A stretch of 30,000 nucleotides of DNA from Glandiceps talaboti (taxonomy: Eukaryota; Hemichordata; Enteropneusta; Spengelidae), in assembly GCF_964340395.1 (NCBI RefSeq), contig NC_135554.1:15140592-15170591 (forward strand). The letters run 5' to 3'. The translations under genes were made by a program, and so were the position numbers. Within the stretch, counting starts at the first letter, position 1. Each line of letters begins with the position of its first letter. Below the pieces are notes generated by a model that saw nothing but the letters and a program-made list of their open reading frames with translations, had not been told where the DNA came from and made no database searches. This document shows positions 1 through 29,900 of the stretch, piece by piece.

Positions 1-1045
1 TCACGGTTGAATGAGGGTAGTGAATTAAAACATTGTGACTACCAAACAACCCATTTAGCACATGTTACATAATGTCAGTACCAAGAAAATTACATGAAAC
101 AAAATCTTCCACAAAATGAAATCTCCATAATCATGAGACATTACTTAATGATGGTGGTGGAAGGTACAAGGTAGGTTGAATGAACACTCAATGGGTTGGA
201 AATAAACACATGAATGATAGATTACACAAACACGCAATGTAATTCAGCTGCTCATGAGTACATTTCGACTCTCTCCACTTTATTTCCAATGTGTATATCA
301 TTTTCCTACATGACAAGTTCCATAGTTTTTCTTCAAAAATAATTCAAAAATGCTTTGAACTCAACATTTCATGGCAATAAGAGGTACATTTTTTTTAGAA
401 CAGTAATATTTTTTTTTGAACGTTATCATTTCACAATAATGCTTCTGTATTGGGCAGTATTGTTAATATTCTTGAACATTTTAAAACTTCATTTTGTTAA
501 TAAATCTGTGTAACTGAAGTCTTGAAGTCGAGGATCTCTCTGAGACACTGGTTGTAAGTTTAACAACTACTGGTTTATGTCCATAGTATTAGACACATGA
601 TTAGTAACATTAAAGCTCTGCTAATCCTGATAACTTTGAATACATATAAAACATTTAATTGTGGGAGTAACTTCCAATGCCAGTCTCGCTCTGTGACTTC
701 TAACTTCCCTGTGTAACCCTTCCCAAAAGGATGATTTATCCATATGTACAAAAAATTGTGATAAAAGGGTGCACAGTCTTTGGGCAGATACTGGTTTTAG
801 ATGGATTCTAGGTGTTGGCAAACAGAAATTATAGTGTTACTTGTACAAAGCACAAACATTTTAGCATAAGTTTTCAACATCTAAGTAAAGGTAGTAGTCA
901 ATATCCACAGTTCAGGATAGTTACTAAAGCCAAGTCACAGATTTCCAATTTAAGCCAAATCATCATTTTTATTTGACATTTAGACATGATCTTGCACTAT
1001 TTACACTAACTGGAAAAGTAACAGATTGTTGCATACTTGATCAAT
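1..1045. other. Downstream flank, no gene seen
   Basis: AT-rich sequence with short open frames only, none resembling a known protein. An AATAAA on the minus strand (279-284) and another (968-973) are possible polyadenylation signals, but nothing ties them to the receptor gene 6 kb upstream. Confidence 0.5.
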
Positions 1046-1303
1046 GTGTGCTATGCACAATTGTTTTGTACTCATTAATTACGTACTGTGCACAATTGTT
1101 ATGTACTCATTAATTACGTACTGTGCACAATTGTTATGTACTCATTAATTACGTACTGTGCACAATTGTTATGTACTTGATAATTACGTACTGTATGAGA
1201 TTGTTGTGTACGTGATAATTACGTACTGTACGCGATTGTTGTGTACATGATAATTACGTACTGTACGCGATTGTTGTGTACGTGATAATTACGTACTGTG
1301 CAC
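1046..1303. repeat. 35-bp tandem repeat, about seven copies
   Basis: Units start at 1071, 1106, 1141, 1176, 1211, 1246 and 1281, exactly 35 bp apart, with a partial unit before them. The shared core is TAATTACGTACTGT. The left units continue GCACAATTGTTATGTAC; the right units carry ACGCGATTGTTGTGTAC, so two subtypes sit side by side. Confidence 0.95.
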
Positions 1304-3644
1304 ATGGTGTATTACATGTACAATGCCTAATATATCTATTAGGAAATGGCCACTTTGAGATAATATTAAGATAATTGTCCTGAACAAGTTGACTAGAGCT
1401 GGTATATTTTAGAAGGGTGCATTTCAAGCAATGTGCTTTTTTTGGTGCCTATAATCCCACCATTTGGAGATTTTGACTATTGTCTCCCGCCATGCCTATA
1501 AGACACAGTAGTGTTTATGATATGCTAATCATGTTTACATGTTACATCTCTACTCTCCTCTGATTGGTTCTAATGTGGTGACGCTATCGATGTCTTCTTA
1601 CAGCTGGTAAATTTCAAAACCCCCAAAAAAGAATTTGTACCAACTTTCTAGCCAAAGGTTCATTAAAGAAACAAAAAAAAAACATTAGCAAAATGCTAGG
1701 CATGAGGGAACACAATAGTCAACATGTCCACATGGCAAGGCTAGCAATAACATTACTTCACTGAGTAGGGGCAAGTATAGACTAAAAGAGGTTGTCGTTG
1801 TTTGCACTCCACACAATGCTACATGTAAATGACAGCAGTGCGGTGGAGCCCCCCCAACGATAATTATTTGTCTTGGGTAAGTAAATCAGGTCATGGTGTA
1901 ATTATCATTCTAAACATGTAGTGTTAGCAAAGGAGATCTGTCATGACCTCTGACTCTCTAAAAAGTGCTGCCCCCTGGTGTTCAGAATTAATACATAACC
2001 ACTATACAGTATATATGATATGAATGGGTACACAACATACTGAACAAACATTTCAATATTTACTGTCTGTATAACACTAGGACACTGCAGTTATTGAAAA
2101 AAAAAGATCTTTAGCAGTTTGCACAAGGTGACACTTGCCATGGAATCAACTATAGTTTTAAAAACACACACACACACAGACCTGAAGAAAATAAAGTTCT
2201 AACTGTAAAAAGACAACTTTATATACGTTAGCTTGGTTTATGTACTATTCAGGTTGTGTGTCATGTAACTCTTATACTTTCCTTAAAAATCTCTTTTTGT
2301 TTGAATGATACAAAGAAAATGTTCATTTTATGAGATGCAAACAATATCTTTCTTTAAAACCTCAACTATGATAAAATTTATGTACATATAAACTACGAAA
2401 GTAGAAAACAAGAGCTGTGAAAATCCTAACTGTCTACTGTGTCAAAACACCTTGGTACTCAACCCATGTGTTTAAACACACCTGGCCACTCAACCCAGAT
2501 GCATTCTCGCAAACCAGAGCTGTTATTTCTTCTGTTACACTTTGAAATAACGAGATATCAGAGATATGTTCTTATGAGATACGAGATTGATATAACGAGA
2601 TATATCCTTACAGCACGTTTCGACGGTGCCGTAAAAGGGGCTGTGGTTTGCGACGATGCCCAGATGATCCAGCCTATGAACATCTGACCAGGTGTTGTAT
2701 CACACAACTAATATTAAAAATGAGCTGTATTTACAGTCTGTTACTAGCTGCTTTTTTTATAGGAGACACATAACACAGTGGTTGTTACTTTAAAACAAGA
2801 AACTATGAAAACAAACAGCTCACGTTCTGCTGCATAAAGGTTAAAAGTCAGCTACTGGAGGAAATAGAAAGAAACGAACATATCTGGTAATGCTAAAACA
2901 GAATCACAATATACAAATTATGTTATATATAATATATATAATATATATCTGCAGCTGATGGTTTGTCTCTCTTCTTACAAAAATGTTTTTTTTTTCAAGG
3001 TCTATGTACTTTCATTAAATATCTACATATATGCTAAATTGTAAAGTACGCTCACTACGTATTTACAGTAATCTGCATCAGGTCAGAGTTCAAGTCATTC
3101 ACTTCAAACACATACAACACTGGTTTGTATATTTTTACATAATCATTACTTTTACTAATCCTTTTGTCTCTCTGTTGGTCTTTATCTTTGGATTGGGGTT
3201 ATGTTTATGTTTACGGATAGACTTTGCGAATCAACGAATTGAAAAATTCCTGACTGAAATGGCGTCCTTGTCTGCTAAGACACAGTAACTATGACAACAC
3301 TGTCCTACATTATTAGTTTGCGTAATTTGACATATATAGAAAAGGTACTCTGTACGTCCCTGGTATGACTTCATAAGGTCACACTAGCGTTACCTTTCGC
3401 CAATGATGTGACCCATATTGTTTTCTGTTTTGTGCGTCCTGAATCCTGACTAAAGTAATGAAAAACACACAAGACAACACATATTTTTTCATGTCAATTC
3501 TTTTGATGTGTGTGCATTTCCAATTGATTCCTAGAGCTTTTTTTTTTTATGAAAAGAGCCATTTATTTATAAGCTAGAGTGATTTTTTTTGGAAAGATTA
3601 AGATGTGGGAGGTAGCACCACCATGTCACAGACATGATCACACA
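1304..3644. other. Non-coding flank with a CTCF-like motif
   Basis: No supportable gene. It contains a short AC run (2165-2178), an AT-rich palindromic stretch (2917-2950) and a CTCF-core-like GCCCCCTGGTG at 1969-1980. The longest open frames (2439-2687 and 3031-3288, + strand) have no domain or compositional sign of coding. Confidence 0.5.
1966..1985. promoter_or_regulatory. CTCF-core-like motif
   Basis: TGCTGCCCCCTGGTGTTCAG reads, on the opposite strand, as a CCAGGGGGC core, the conserved heart of the bilaterian CTCF insulator site. The match is by eye; short GC-rich motifs of this type also occur inside dispersed repeats. Confidence 0.35.
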
Positions 3645-3945
3645 AAGAGAAACTCTTAGCTGACTATCGTATTATCAGAGAAACACCCTAGCTGACTACA
3701 ACTTTGTGAGATATCCTTCACTAACTACTAACTGTCGGAAGAGAAACCCCCTGACTGCAATGTAACATAGTTTTTGAGAAAACCCCTAGCCAACAACCAT
3801 AGTTCAACTGAGATCCACTAGCTGCCACTACCATATTTCAACTACAACCCCCTAGCTGACTTCCATATTTCAACTACAACCCCCTAGCTAACTACAATAT
3901 TTCAACTACGACTCCCTAGCTGACAACCATATTCCAACTACACTG
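3645..3945. repeat. 32-bp degenerate tandem repeat
   Basis: The clearest units begin at CTAGCTGAC 3852, CTAGCTAAC 3884 and CTAGC 3916, 32 bp apart, with consensus CTAGCTGAC plus CATATTTCAACTACAACCCC. Older, diverged units with the same GAGAAACCCC and CTAGCTGAC elements extend left to about 3645. Confidence 0.85.
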
Positions 3946-4254
3946 GATCAGTCACTGTAGTTTTGTTGGCAGCTGGATGTTACGTACACAACATATCAAG
4001 TATACTTTGAATACGTCAACACTTTAATATCTTGCTGTATCTTTGGTATGTGATTTTTACATTTATTCTCAGACCACCACAGATTTCTCTGTTATGTATG
4101 AATGTATACTATGACTGGAATTTTGGAAAACTTGGGATGAAAAATTTGAAAATAAATCCTTGCAAAAATAATGAATACGGATGTAAACTATTGTAATAAG
4201 GGTTATAATTTATCAGCTGTTTATCTTTGCATTCTGTCGACTATTTGCCTGTTT

Positions 4255-4322
4255 CTTATCACACTGTGACAGGCAATGGTCAATTTAACTTATCACACTG
4301 TGACAGGCAATGGACGATTTAA
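4255..4322. repeat. 34-bp direct duplication
   Basis: CTTATCACACTGTGACAGGC starts at 4255 and again at 4289, followed in both by AATGG and a TTTAACT end. Each unit holds the palindrome-like CACACTGTGAC. Confidence 0.85.
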
Positions 4323-6461
4323 CTTTCATATACCCATGACAGAGTAATAAACACAATCTCAAATAAAGCAAAGGCAACGACTTGGTAGAAATATGTAGTT
4401 CAATATCATTTCTATAATGACTCAGTGGAAACATGTACTTAATATTATCTGTGCAAGGACTTGTTAGAGACATAAACTTAATAATTTCTTATGGGTAGAG
4501 TGCATACAATTATCTGTAACAAGAAGTGTAGTTTCCTTTGAAAAGTAATTTCCGTATCACATATACTCACAATATTCTTACACTTAGGTATTTATATCTG
4601 CCCCCAGCCTTCTAGCCTGAGGCTGGATGGAGATGAAGATAAACACGATGTAAGAATATCGGTAAGAATATGTGAAATGAAATACTTTTTTCACTATTTT
4701 TCATGCTGAGAAGTATCAAAATAGTCTGAATGGTTGGTCAGTTATGGGCTTCTCTTCCATACAGTTGAGAGTCTACGCAAAGTTGAAGGAATCTGACTGA
4801 GTAACATATGATTGACAGACCACAAGGAAGTCTTAGGGACGTTTGTCAGGAATGCAGTGAGTTGATAGATCAATGCCTGTTGACCCTTTCCTGATCACTT
4901 TTCAATACACAAGAATGTGATAATGTCTGTTTTGTGGCTAGCCTAGCAACAACTGTCTATGGCAACTATCAGTTACTATGGAACAACAGTCTATGACAAC
5001 TATCAGTTGCTAAGCAACTACAAGATAAAATTGTTGTATTTTGTATGCCTCTGAACATACTCAAAAGTTTACTATGGGAGAGGAGAAGGCAGTCAGGTAC
5101 TGGGGTAAAGGTACCAGAACAGGGTAAAGACTGCTCTGCAGTAGTAGGTTGATTGTCACCATTTCATTAGTGTACTAAATACCTCATGCTGAAAAGGGCT
5201 GAAAATATCATCAACATATAAAGTGAGCTAGGAAATGTCATCACCTGTCATTTTTGAAAAAAAATGTCTGAAACTTTGCAGTGCTACCTCTTTTGATACT
5301 GACAATAATGTGACATAGATATGATAAGAGTGTCTAAGAAATAAAGCTAAATTGGCCCCTACATAAACTCTGGGATTTGATGGCCCATTTATCAGGAAAC
5401 TTCAAATTCTCTGAAGAAATCTCCATCATGTTATCTACATCTGTCGAAAATCTCAGATTCTTAAGAATTATTCGCTGAATTTAAGTTGAAAGACATCCAT
5501 TTGCTGCACTGTGTTTCTTTGACCAGCCCAGCGTTGCAACCAGATACAGGAGTTTGCGGTAGTGAGAATCTGTCTTAAAGAGAAAGGACAACTATAAAAT
5601 CCACCAGACTTTAGTAAACATGACAGAATGGTCTTATCAAAACTTGCCAAAGGATAAACTTGTGAGCTGTTATTTCATTCCAGAAATCCTACTTCCTTAA
5701 TTAGATGGGTACCAAAGTTGTTAGTAGTCTTGCTTATAGGTACGACATTTCATAATACCAAAGAACTGTAGGGAAAGTAAACTACTGATTGTAGTACAAA
5801 ATCACTTCCCGCCAAAAAATCTGAAAACAAATTCTTGTCTGTCTGTACATTTTTGTCAATTCTTGGTATATTTTAGACAGAGTTGAAGAATAATCCTTAG
5901 ACAAGCTTCAATATCTGCAGACCATTTCTCTATCACCACATAAAGTTGTCCATATCTGGAAAACTTTGAACTTTTTATGCTGAGAAGTTAAATATTTATC
6001 CTAATGCTTAGATGGTTGAGAGCTAATATTGGCATCTAATAGAGACACCCATAGATATTATCTAAATATCAACCATATCTACTAATGGTTGAATAGAGAA
6101 GCAAACAAGTTGTGTTGTTAAGAGTTGTAGGTATATCATGTACTTTTACAAAAATAGTGATAGTCTTTCCCTTGTAAATGTACATCAGCTAAAATCTCAC
6201 TAATTCAATTTACAACAATTGTCACATGGTGTTTTATACACTCTGGTATAATATTGTGCACATTTAGCATATGATTCTATGACCATATGTCCTATATGCA
6301 CTTGATATTTTCATCACATTGGATAATCCTGCCATTGTTAGTCAGCAGATCTATGTGTTACTGGTGCCGTATCTAGAAGCTCTACACGTCGGGCAGAGCC
6401 AGCCTAAACCTTTGTTCAAAGCGTAGGTTTCCGTGCCACTTGTCTCTTGTACAGTTTCCTG
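4323..6461. other. Non-coding flank, possible 3' UTR
   Basis: No gene recognised. It contains an inverted pair around TAGCCTGAGGCT (4605-4627) and a 35-bp duplication near 4948-5018 built on CAACTATCAGTT. Part may be the receptor's 3' UTR, whose end cannot be set from sequence alone. Confidence 0.45.
4948..5018. repeat. 35-bp direct duplication
   Basis: GTCTATGGCAACTATCAGTT at 4954 and GTCTATGACAACTATCAGTT at 4989 are near-identical units 35 bp apart. Confidence 0.75.
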
Positions 6462-6490
6462 CATCATCATCATCATCATCATCATCATCA
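6462..6490. repeat. CAT trinucleotide microsatellite
   Basis: Nine CAT units and a partial one. It reads poly-His on the + strand and poly-Met on the minus strand; I regard both as artefacts of the repeat. Confidence 0.97.
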
Positions 6491-6599
6491 GCACAAAACA
6501 ATTTGCTATGTATCTGTGAACTTTCACAACGAAGACTGCCACACACAACTTAATAAGTCATCACAACAAAGTGAAGTGTCTCCTTTCAAGCTTGTCGAC

Positions 6600-6779
6600 A
6601 GCCCTGTAATGGTGGCTTGCCAGTTTGTCAAAAGCTGTGCAATGGCAACTATTCACCGATTTAACAGCCCTGCAATGGCGGCTTTCCATCTCTTAGACAG
6701 CCCTGCAATGATGGTCCTCCGACTATTTAACAGCCCTGTAGCTTGTCGGCAGCCCTGCAATGATGGCTTTCCTCTTCCA
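6600..6779. repeat. 33-bp minisatellite, five to six units
   Basis: AGCCCTGCAATGG-type units begin at 6600, 6633, 6666, 6699 and 6732 with exact 33-bp spacing, then at 6751 after a 14-bp deletion. The period is a multiple of three, so a + strand frame (6447-6797) shows repeated SPAM-type peptides of 11 residues. Nothing else supports a gene. On the minus strand it lies 335-515 nt past the FGFR stop codon and may be 3' UTR. Confidence 0.9.
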
Positions 6780-7114
6780 TTGGGAGGTGAATGGTAGTTG
6801 AAATTTGTTGGGATTTCATTGTTTCTACCTTGACATTGATTTAATCCATATCCGACATTAACAAAGGTGAAATTTCAACTTTGAGTCTTGAAAGTTTCAA
6901 CAATTTTATCTGTACATACACTTTTGATGTTCTTTATGTAGCATTAAGGTCATGTGGAGGTCACACAAATAAAAGTGCCCACAAGTGCACAGCACTTATA
7001 TATTTAAAAAAAAAACGATGCAGCAACATTATGTTCCCAACTTCAATCTGAGGTCAGTTATGTATTTGCAGAAAAGCTCCCAAAAATAATATATATATTT
7101 ATATATAGTTTGTA
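6780..7114 (-). other. FGFR 3' UTR, proximal part
   Basis: Transcribed sequence directly after the TAA, so 3' UTR by position. ATTAAA on the minus strand at 6840-6845 is the first polyadenylation-like hexamer after the stop, but no GU-rich element follows, and longer UTRs are usual for FGFR mRNAs. Confidence 0.5.
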
Positions 7115-25383
<18,269 letters not shown>

Positions 25384-25845
25384 CTGCAAAAAGAACATCT
25401 AGAGTGTCATCTTTATGCCAAGTTTGAATGCCAAGTTTACTGGTACAGTACAGTACAGTACATCCATCTCACCTAAGTACAACATGTACTATGTTTACAT
25501 AGAATTCAGTATTTGAGGTACATGTCTCTTTCTCTGTCCAGAATTCACTATTTATGCCATGCACTCGGCAACACAGACTATCCAATATTCACATGAACTG
25601 TTTACTTCCAACAGAATGACTAACAAAACCATTTTTAATAGTGCACAATAACACTTTACATGAGACAATCTTTCTTGCTGTTTCAATATACACACTATAT
25701 ATGTGAGCACACTTCATGATTGTTGTTTGGCTCACAAAAAATACGTCAAAATAATGAGAAACTAAAGGAAAAAAAACATCTTTGAGACTGTGGTGAGTGA
25801 CATGCATTACATGTCTGCACTGTTGTGAAGTCAAGAAGAACTCAC

Positions 25846-25863
25846 CCTATGTAGAAATTCTAG
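25846..25863 (-). CDS. FGFR: Candidate 18-nt microexon of FGFR Ig III (LEFLHR)
   Basis: The exon lies between a pyrimidine-rich acceptor ending CTATCTTGTAG and a strong donor (AGG|GTGAGT). It encodes L-E-F-L-H-R in phase 0 to phase 0, which joins without adjustment to the phase-0 start of the exon at 25383 (T-E-V-I-G-N). The product resembles the LKVLK-T segment that vertebrate FGFRs encode at the end of the Ig IIIa exon. The downstream exon is about 12 nt shorter than human IIIc (133 against 145 nt), so the added residues fit the expected domain length. Introns on either side would be 650 and 462 bp. Confidence 0.6.
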
Positions 25864-26307
25864 CTACAAGATAGCAAAAAAGACATTAGAAGTAGAGGAA
25901 AGTAAGGTTATCAAAATGTGGGGGGGAAAAATCACTACTGAAAAGGTAAGGGATTAGTCCATTAAGAGAAAAGAGAAAGCAATTCTCTGGGGTTAGTGGC
26001 ATGAAAAGAGAGAAAGAACTACCTTAACTTTTTAGTCAACACAAGCATTTGATGTTAGATATAAAACATTTAGCATTTAGCAGTTAACTATATATAACAC
26101 AGTGACACTGTGGCAAAGCATACTCATTGTCTGTGGCGTTCTATATACTTAAATCACGCCTGATGTATAATTATAGATTTGGTGCTGCATTACGTCAACT
26201 CAAGTGAATTTTAACTAAATAGTACTACACTACTACATACATTTATTTATACATGTATGTTTGTTGTGATGGAACCAGACAAAATACAAATCTGTACAAC
26301 AACTACT

Positions 26308-26346
26308 ACACATACATATAGCTACAAAATATGTATATGTATGTGT
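26308..26346. repeat. Inverted repeat, 13-bp perfect arms
   Basis: ACACATACATATA (26308-26320) and TATATGTATGTGT (26334-26346) are exact reverse complements around a 13-nt loop. Confidence 0.85.
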
Positions 26347-26513
26347 GAGATAAAAAAAAAAGAAACTGTTAGTCAAAATCATGTCTGTTAATTGCTATTA
26401 ATTCTTGATATTTCTACACAAAAACATAACTACTTGATGTGTTTCCATAGCTACATTAATTTTTTATTAAAAATATCTTGATAAACATGTGAAATAAATT
26501 GAGAAGAACTCAC

Positions 26514-26541
26514 GTAGTTATTGATAACATTCATTTGTGTA
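26514..26541 (-). CDS. FGFR: Candidate 28-nt microexon of FGFR Ig III (TQMNVINNY)
   Basis: It is flanked by a very strong acceptor (TTTATTTGTTTTTTGTCAG) and a strong donor (TAC|GTGAGT). Only one phase is open: one base finishing a codon, then T-Q-M-N-V-I-N-N-Y, ending in phase 0. The closing Tyr followed by LEFLHR in the next candidate microexon matches the conserved PY-LKVLK strand of Ig III in vertebrate FGFRs. The other two phases contain a stop. Splice-site quality and the fit on both sides support it. A chance pair of splice sites remains possible. Confidence 0.52.
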
Positions 26542-26939
26542 CTGACAAAAAACAAATAAACCATACTGTACATTATATAGTAGTGACGTTCTAAAATTTA
26601 TCTTTTTAAAAATAATGGTAAAAACATAAGAAAATGTTCACCTGAAGCCCATCAATTTTGAAGGTACTTAATTCTTAATAATTTCAACAAAATCAGTTTT
26701 TCCTTCCATTTTCTTTAGCATGGGATGTCAAACTACATCAATTTTTAATTTTCATCCATTTGTGGGTTATTACCCCTACTTTACAAATATAATACAGACG
26801 CTGGTTGCTCTTAGCATTAGTTCATGATGACAATGCCAGAGGTATTTTCTTTGTCTTACATACAAACTCCAGATGCCGGAAAAATATTCAATCCAGTTAG
26901 TGTTCCTCAAATTTATTACACTATTAACTTGTTATTTAC

Positions 26940-26959
26940 CCATTCTCATCATGAAAATC
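26940..26959 (-). CDS. FGFR: Candidate 20-nt microexon of FGFR Ig III (DFHDEN-G)
   Basis: Candidate exon between an AG at 26961-26960 and a donor GTAAAT at 26939. Read from phase 0 it gives D-F-H-D-E-N and the first two bases (GG) of a Gly codon, which the next candidate microexon completes with T. It then supplies an N-G-T sequon where vertebrate FGFRs have H-V-E-x-N-G-S after the Ig III tryptophan. The acceptor is weak: the upstream tract is not pyrimidine-rich and the donor lacks G at +5. The support is phase plus resemblance, so this is the least certain of the three microexons. Confidence 0.38.
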
Positions 26960-29900
26960 CTGATTTTCAGAACTTACAGATTATTTCACAAAAATATCAA
27001 ATATATTTTCTTTTTTACATTAACAATACTTCAAGGGATATTTTGAAATATCTCATCAAGATGTATATAGTGCTTCATTCTTTCCTAAAAATAGAAACGG
27101 AAAGGCTTACATATATAAGAATTATTAAATGCCGATTTGCAAAGTTTGAAGTGCAAAACGTGACAAACTATCACCACTAGGGCTATACTTTGACAGGTGG
27201 AAGGAAATCTTAACTATTTACCGTCATGTTAGTAACATTAATGTTTTTAAATTATTATTACTGGGCAACATTTATGGGAATTATTTCAATTTCTGATCAT
27301 TATCTACTATTACTGTTTCCATTAGGTTGTAAAATTGCAATATTCTAACAAGGAGAAAATTTCCGTAAAATGTCATCTATCTTGATCTAGATTTTAGTAG
27401 TTGATAATTTACTCATAAAATGATGACAATTGATGTGGATTTGTTTTCTTGATTGGAGTTTTTTTGTTGTAATAAATACAGTAAAATGTAGTAAGAAACT
27501 TTTTTCAAAAGTCAGGAAGAATCTTTTCAAATACATGCATTGACTAATACTACGAACTAACTTAACTACTACGACATCAAATTATCTCCCTAGGTCAGTC
27601 ACTTATTTAACACTTTCTCTTTAGAGCCCCCTAAGTCAGTAAAAGATTGGCCTCTTAAAATGTATCATCAGGAGACAGTATGGTAGTTGCTGTCACAAAG
27701 TGGATCTCCAACAACTCTATACAACTTTCAATCACCACTGTTACATTTTTGCATACTTTATTGTGAATCTCAGTGGTTCTTTATTTTCCGTTATTGAATC
27801 AGTCCAGCAATTTTGTTTTTAAAAAAAAGTGTTGTAAGATACGTGTTCACTGACGACAATTGACAGGAACAATTTCACATATACAGTGAAGATCACTAAC
27901 TGAAACCAAACAAACAAACAAACAAATGTAATAGACACAGAAAACCAACAAACCAACAACAGACAATCAGAAATGGCAATAGTTAAATAGTAAAATCATT
28001 GTCATAGTTACAGAATATAATTAAAATATCACATCTAAATATTTGTACACCAAACTGACACAGCTTAAAGCAACAAAGAGAATTTAATTTAAACTATATG
28101 TAATTAACCATCCAAAGGAAACAGTCCTGGAAAGTATTTTTCATTTCTATTTTAAAATAAGAACGGTTAAAGAAAGGATAAGATACAATGAATAGCAATA
28201 TTAAACAACTTACAATCAAAGGAAATCAGTTCCAAATATGACGATCAAAATCATGATCACAGTTAATACTAGAATCAGAATCAGAATCATAAACAGAATC
28301 ACTCTGCTAGTACAATCCGAATACAAATCCTTAAGTATTAGAATCAGCATCAGGATCACTATACTCATCCCACTGTGTGAATTTCAAGCTTTCACATAAC
28401 CTTTTACAAAAGACTTCAGTGCAAGCTTATATGGTTTCTCATGATTTCTTGGTTGACAGCTATTGTTGATGACCAACCTACAGCTATTGTTGATAGTCAT
28501 GGGGATATTGATGTTGAAAGTTTATTTTTTACAGTACAGATGGGAAAATAATCAGGATAATAAAGGATATAAAGGTGCTGAGCTATCTTATCAATTTCTC
28601 TCCATGATGACATGACAGTTAAATTTTCACTTTGCAAGGAGAGACAAGATAATAGGCATCATCAAAGTGGCCCTCACCTTCTATTATTTACTTCTTGTGA
28701 TAGCTACAATATTACAGTAATCGTCTGCTATACTAGGCTTGCACATGATGTCAATATATCCTAGAGGGGGGTGCTGCAAATGTCAATCCTTTATGGATTC
28801 ACTATGTTTCACTTCACTTAAAGTCTTCACATAAATGACTGCTATTATTTTACTAATAATTCAATCAATTTTCAATAAACTGTTTTTGACACAATTTTCT
28901 GTTTTTTGGGGTTATTTTTACACAATTTGCTTTTCAAGCGTAAATAGTATGATTAGATGTAGTTAAGTTGAATTTTCTTTGTAAGGAATGATACACCATG
29001 CCTCATTTCTTACATTCAGAAGAATAAAATGCTCTTGAAAAGTTAAATTCTAAAGATGTATTATCACGAATCACTTATGATTATCGTAATACATTATGAT
29101 TTATAAACTACTCAGAATTTTCAACAAAAAAATGAACACTTGAGAAATTACCCTTGCTCCTTTCTACTTTCAACAAGCATTTAAAATTCCACAGTTTCAT
29201 CTACATATTATATCTGCTAACAAAGTTGTAGAGGAGATTTCATTGAAATTGACAGAGTTGTAATCGAGTCAGCTAAGTGCTCTTGGAATATGCATCATGT
29301 CTCTAATATTAAACACAAAAATATTTCACATACGCTAATCACTTATTTAAGTTTGCATTTCAAGTATCATTTGCAGTCAATGTTAGCAACAGGGGAAAAT
29401 ATTTTTTAAAAAGGTTTGGGCTGAACTCTTGAATGGAAAAGCGGTATAAAAAAGCCTTAGTTATCCCTTACACATTTGTATTCGAAGCCTTGGCTATAGA
29501 ATGCATGTAATTGAAGTTCAGACATGCTTTTGGCAGGTTAGGTCTATTGAGACTATGCTCTGTATAATACTTAACAGTTTATATGGGATAAGCTTGCAAA
29601 AGGATTTCATTCAATTACATTATCATGTTTTTATTCTAAGCACGATTTCTAGAACATTTCTTGAAAACAACTATCCAGTATGGCATGTATCGCCCATGTC
29701 AATGCCATATGTACGGTCTTCATAAACACTCATTTTCTCTTATATTTGGAAACAAGACATTCAATGGCCATTTGGGTGAAAAATTTGTATGTGATACATG
29801 TAGTAGTGCAATTAAAATGCCACACATAACTTGATAATTTTCATGGATACTTCACAATCATGGACTAGAAGTCCTTGATCACATCATTGACAATGTCTAT

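Larger units (their letters stand above)
25384..26939 (-). other. Introns around the candidate Ig III microexons
   Basis: Excluding the candidate microexons, this is AT-rich sequence with no other feature except a 13-bp inverted repeat at 26308-26346. If the microexons are wrong, it is one continuous intron. Confidence 0.6.

Noticed and set aside
26744-26812. Minus-strand frame with LYYICKV and HKWMKIKN, resembling the Cys-to-Trp part of Ig III
   Set aside because: The C-to-W spacing is short, a TGA follows with no usable donor before it, and it lies on the wrong side of the 20-nt candidate microexon. It would need a frameshift to be coding.
26857-26932. Minus-strand frame with NWIEYF and IWSLY before a GTAAGA donor (phase 0)
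   Set aside because: It could join to LEFLHR, but only by skipping the better-supported 28-nt candidate. The acceptor is poor and no Ig cysteine is present.
26824-27180. 118-codon + strand open frame
   Set aside because: No recognisable motif, AT-driven composition, and it overlaps candidate minus-strand receptor sequence.
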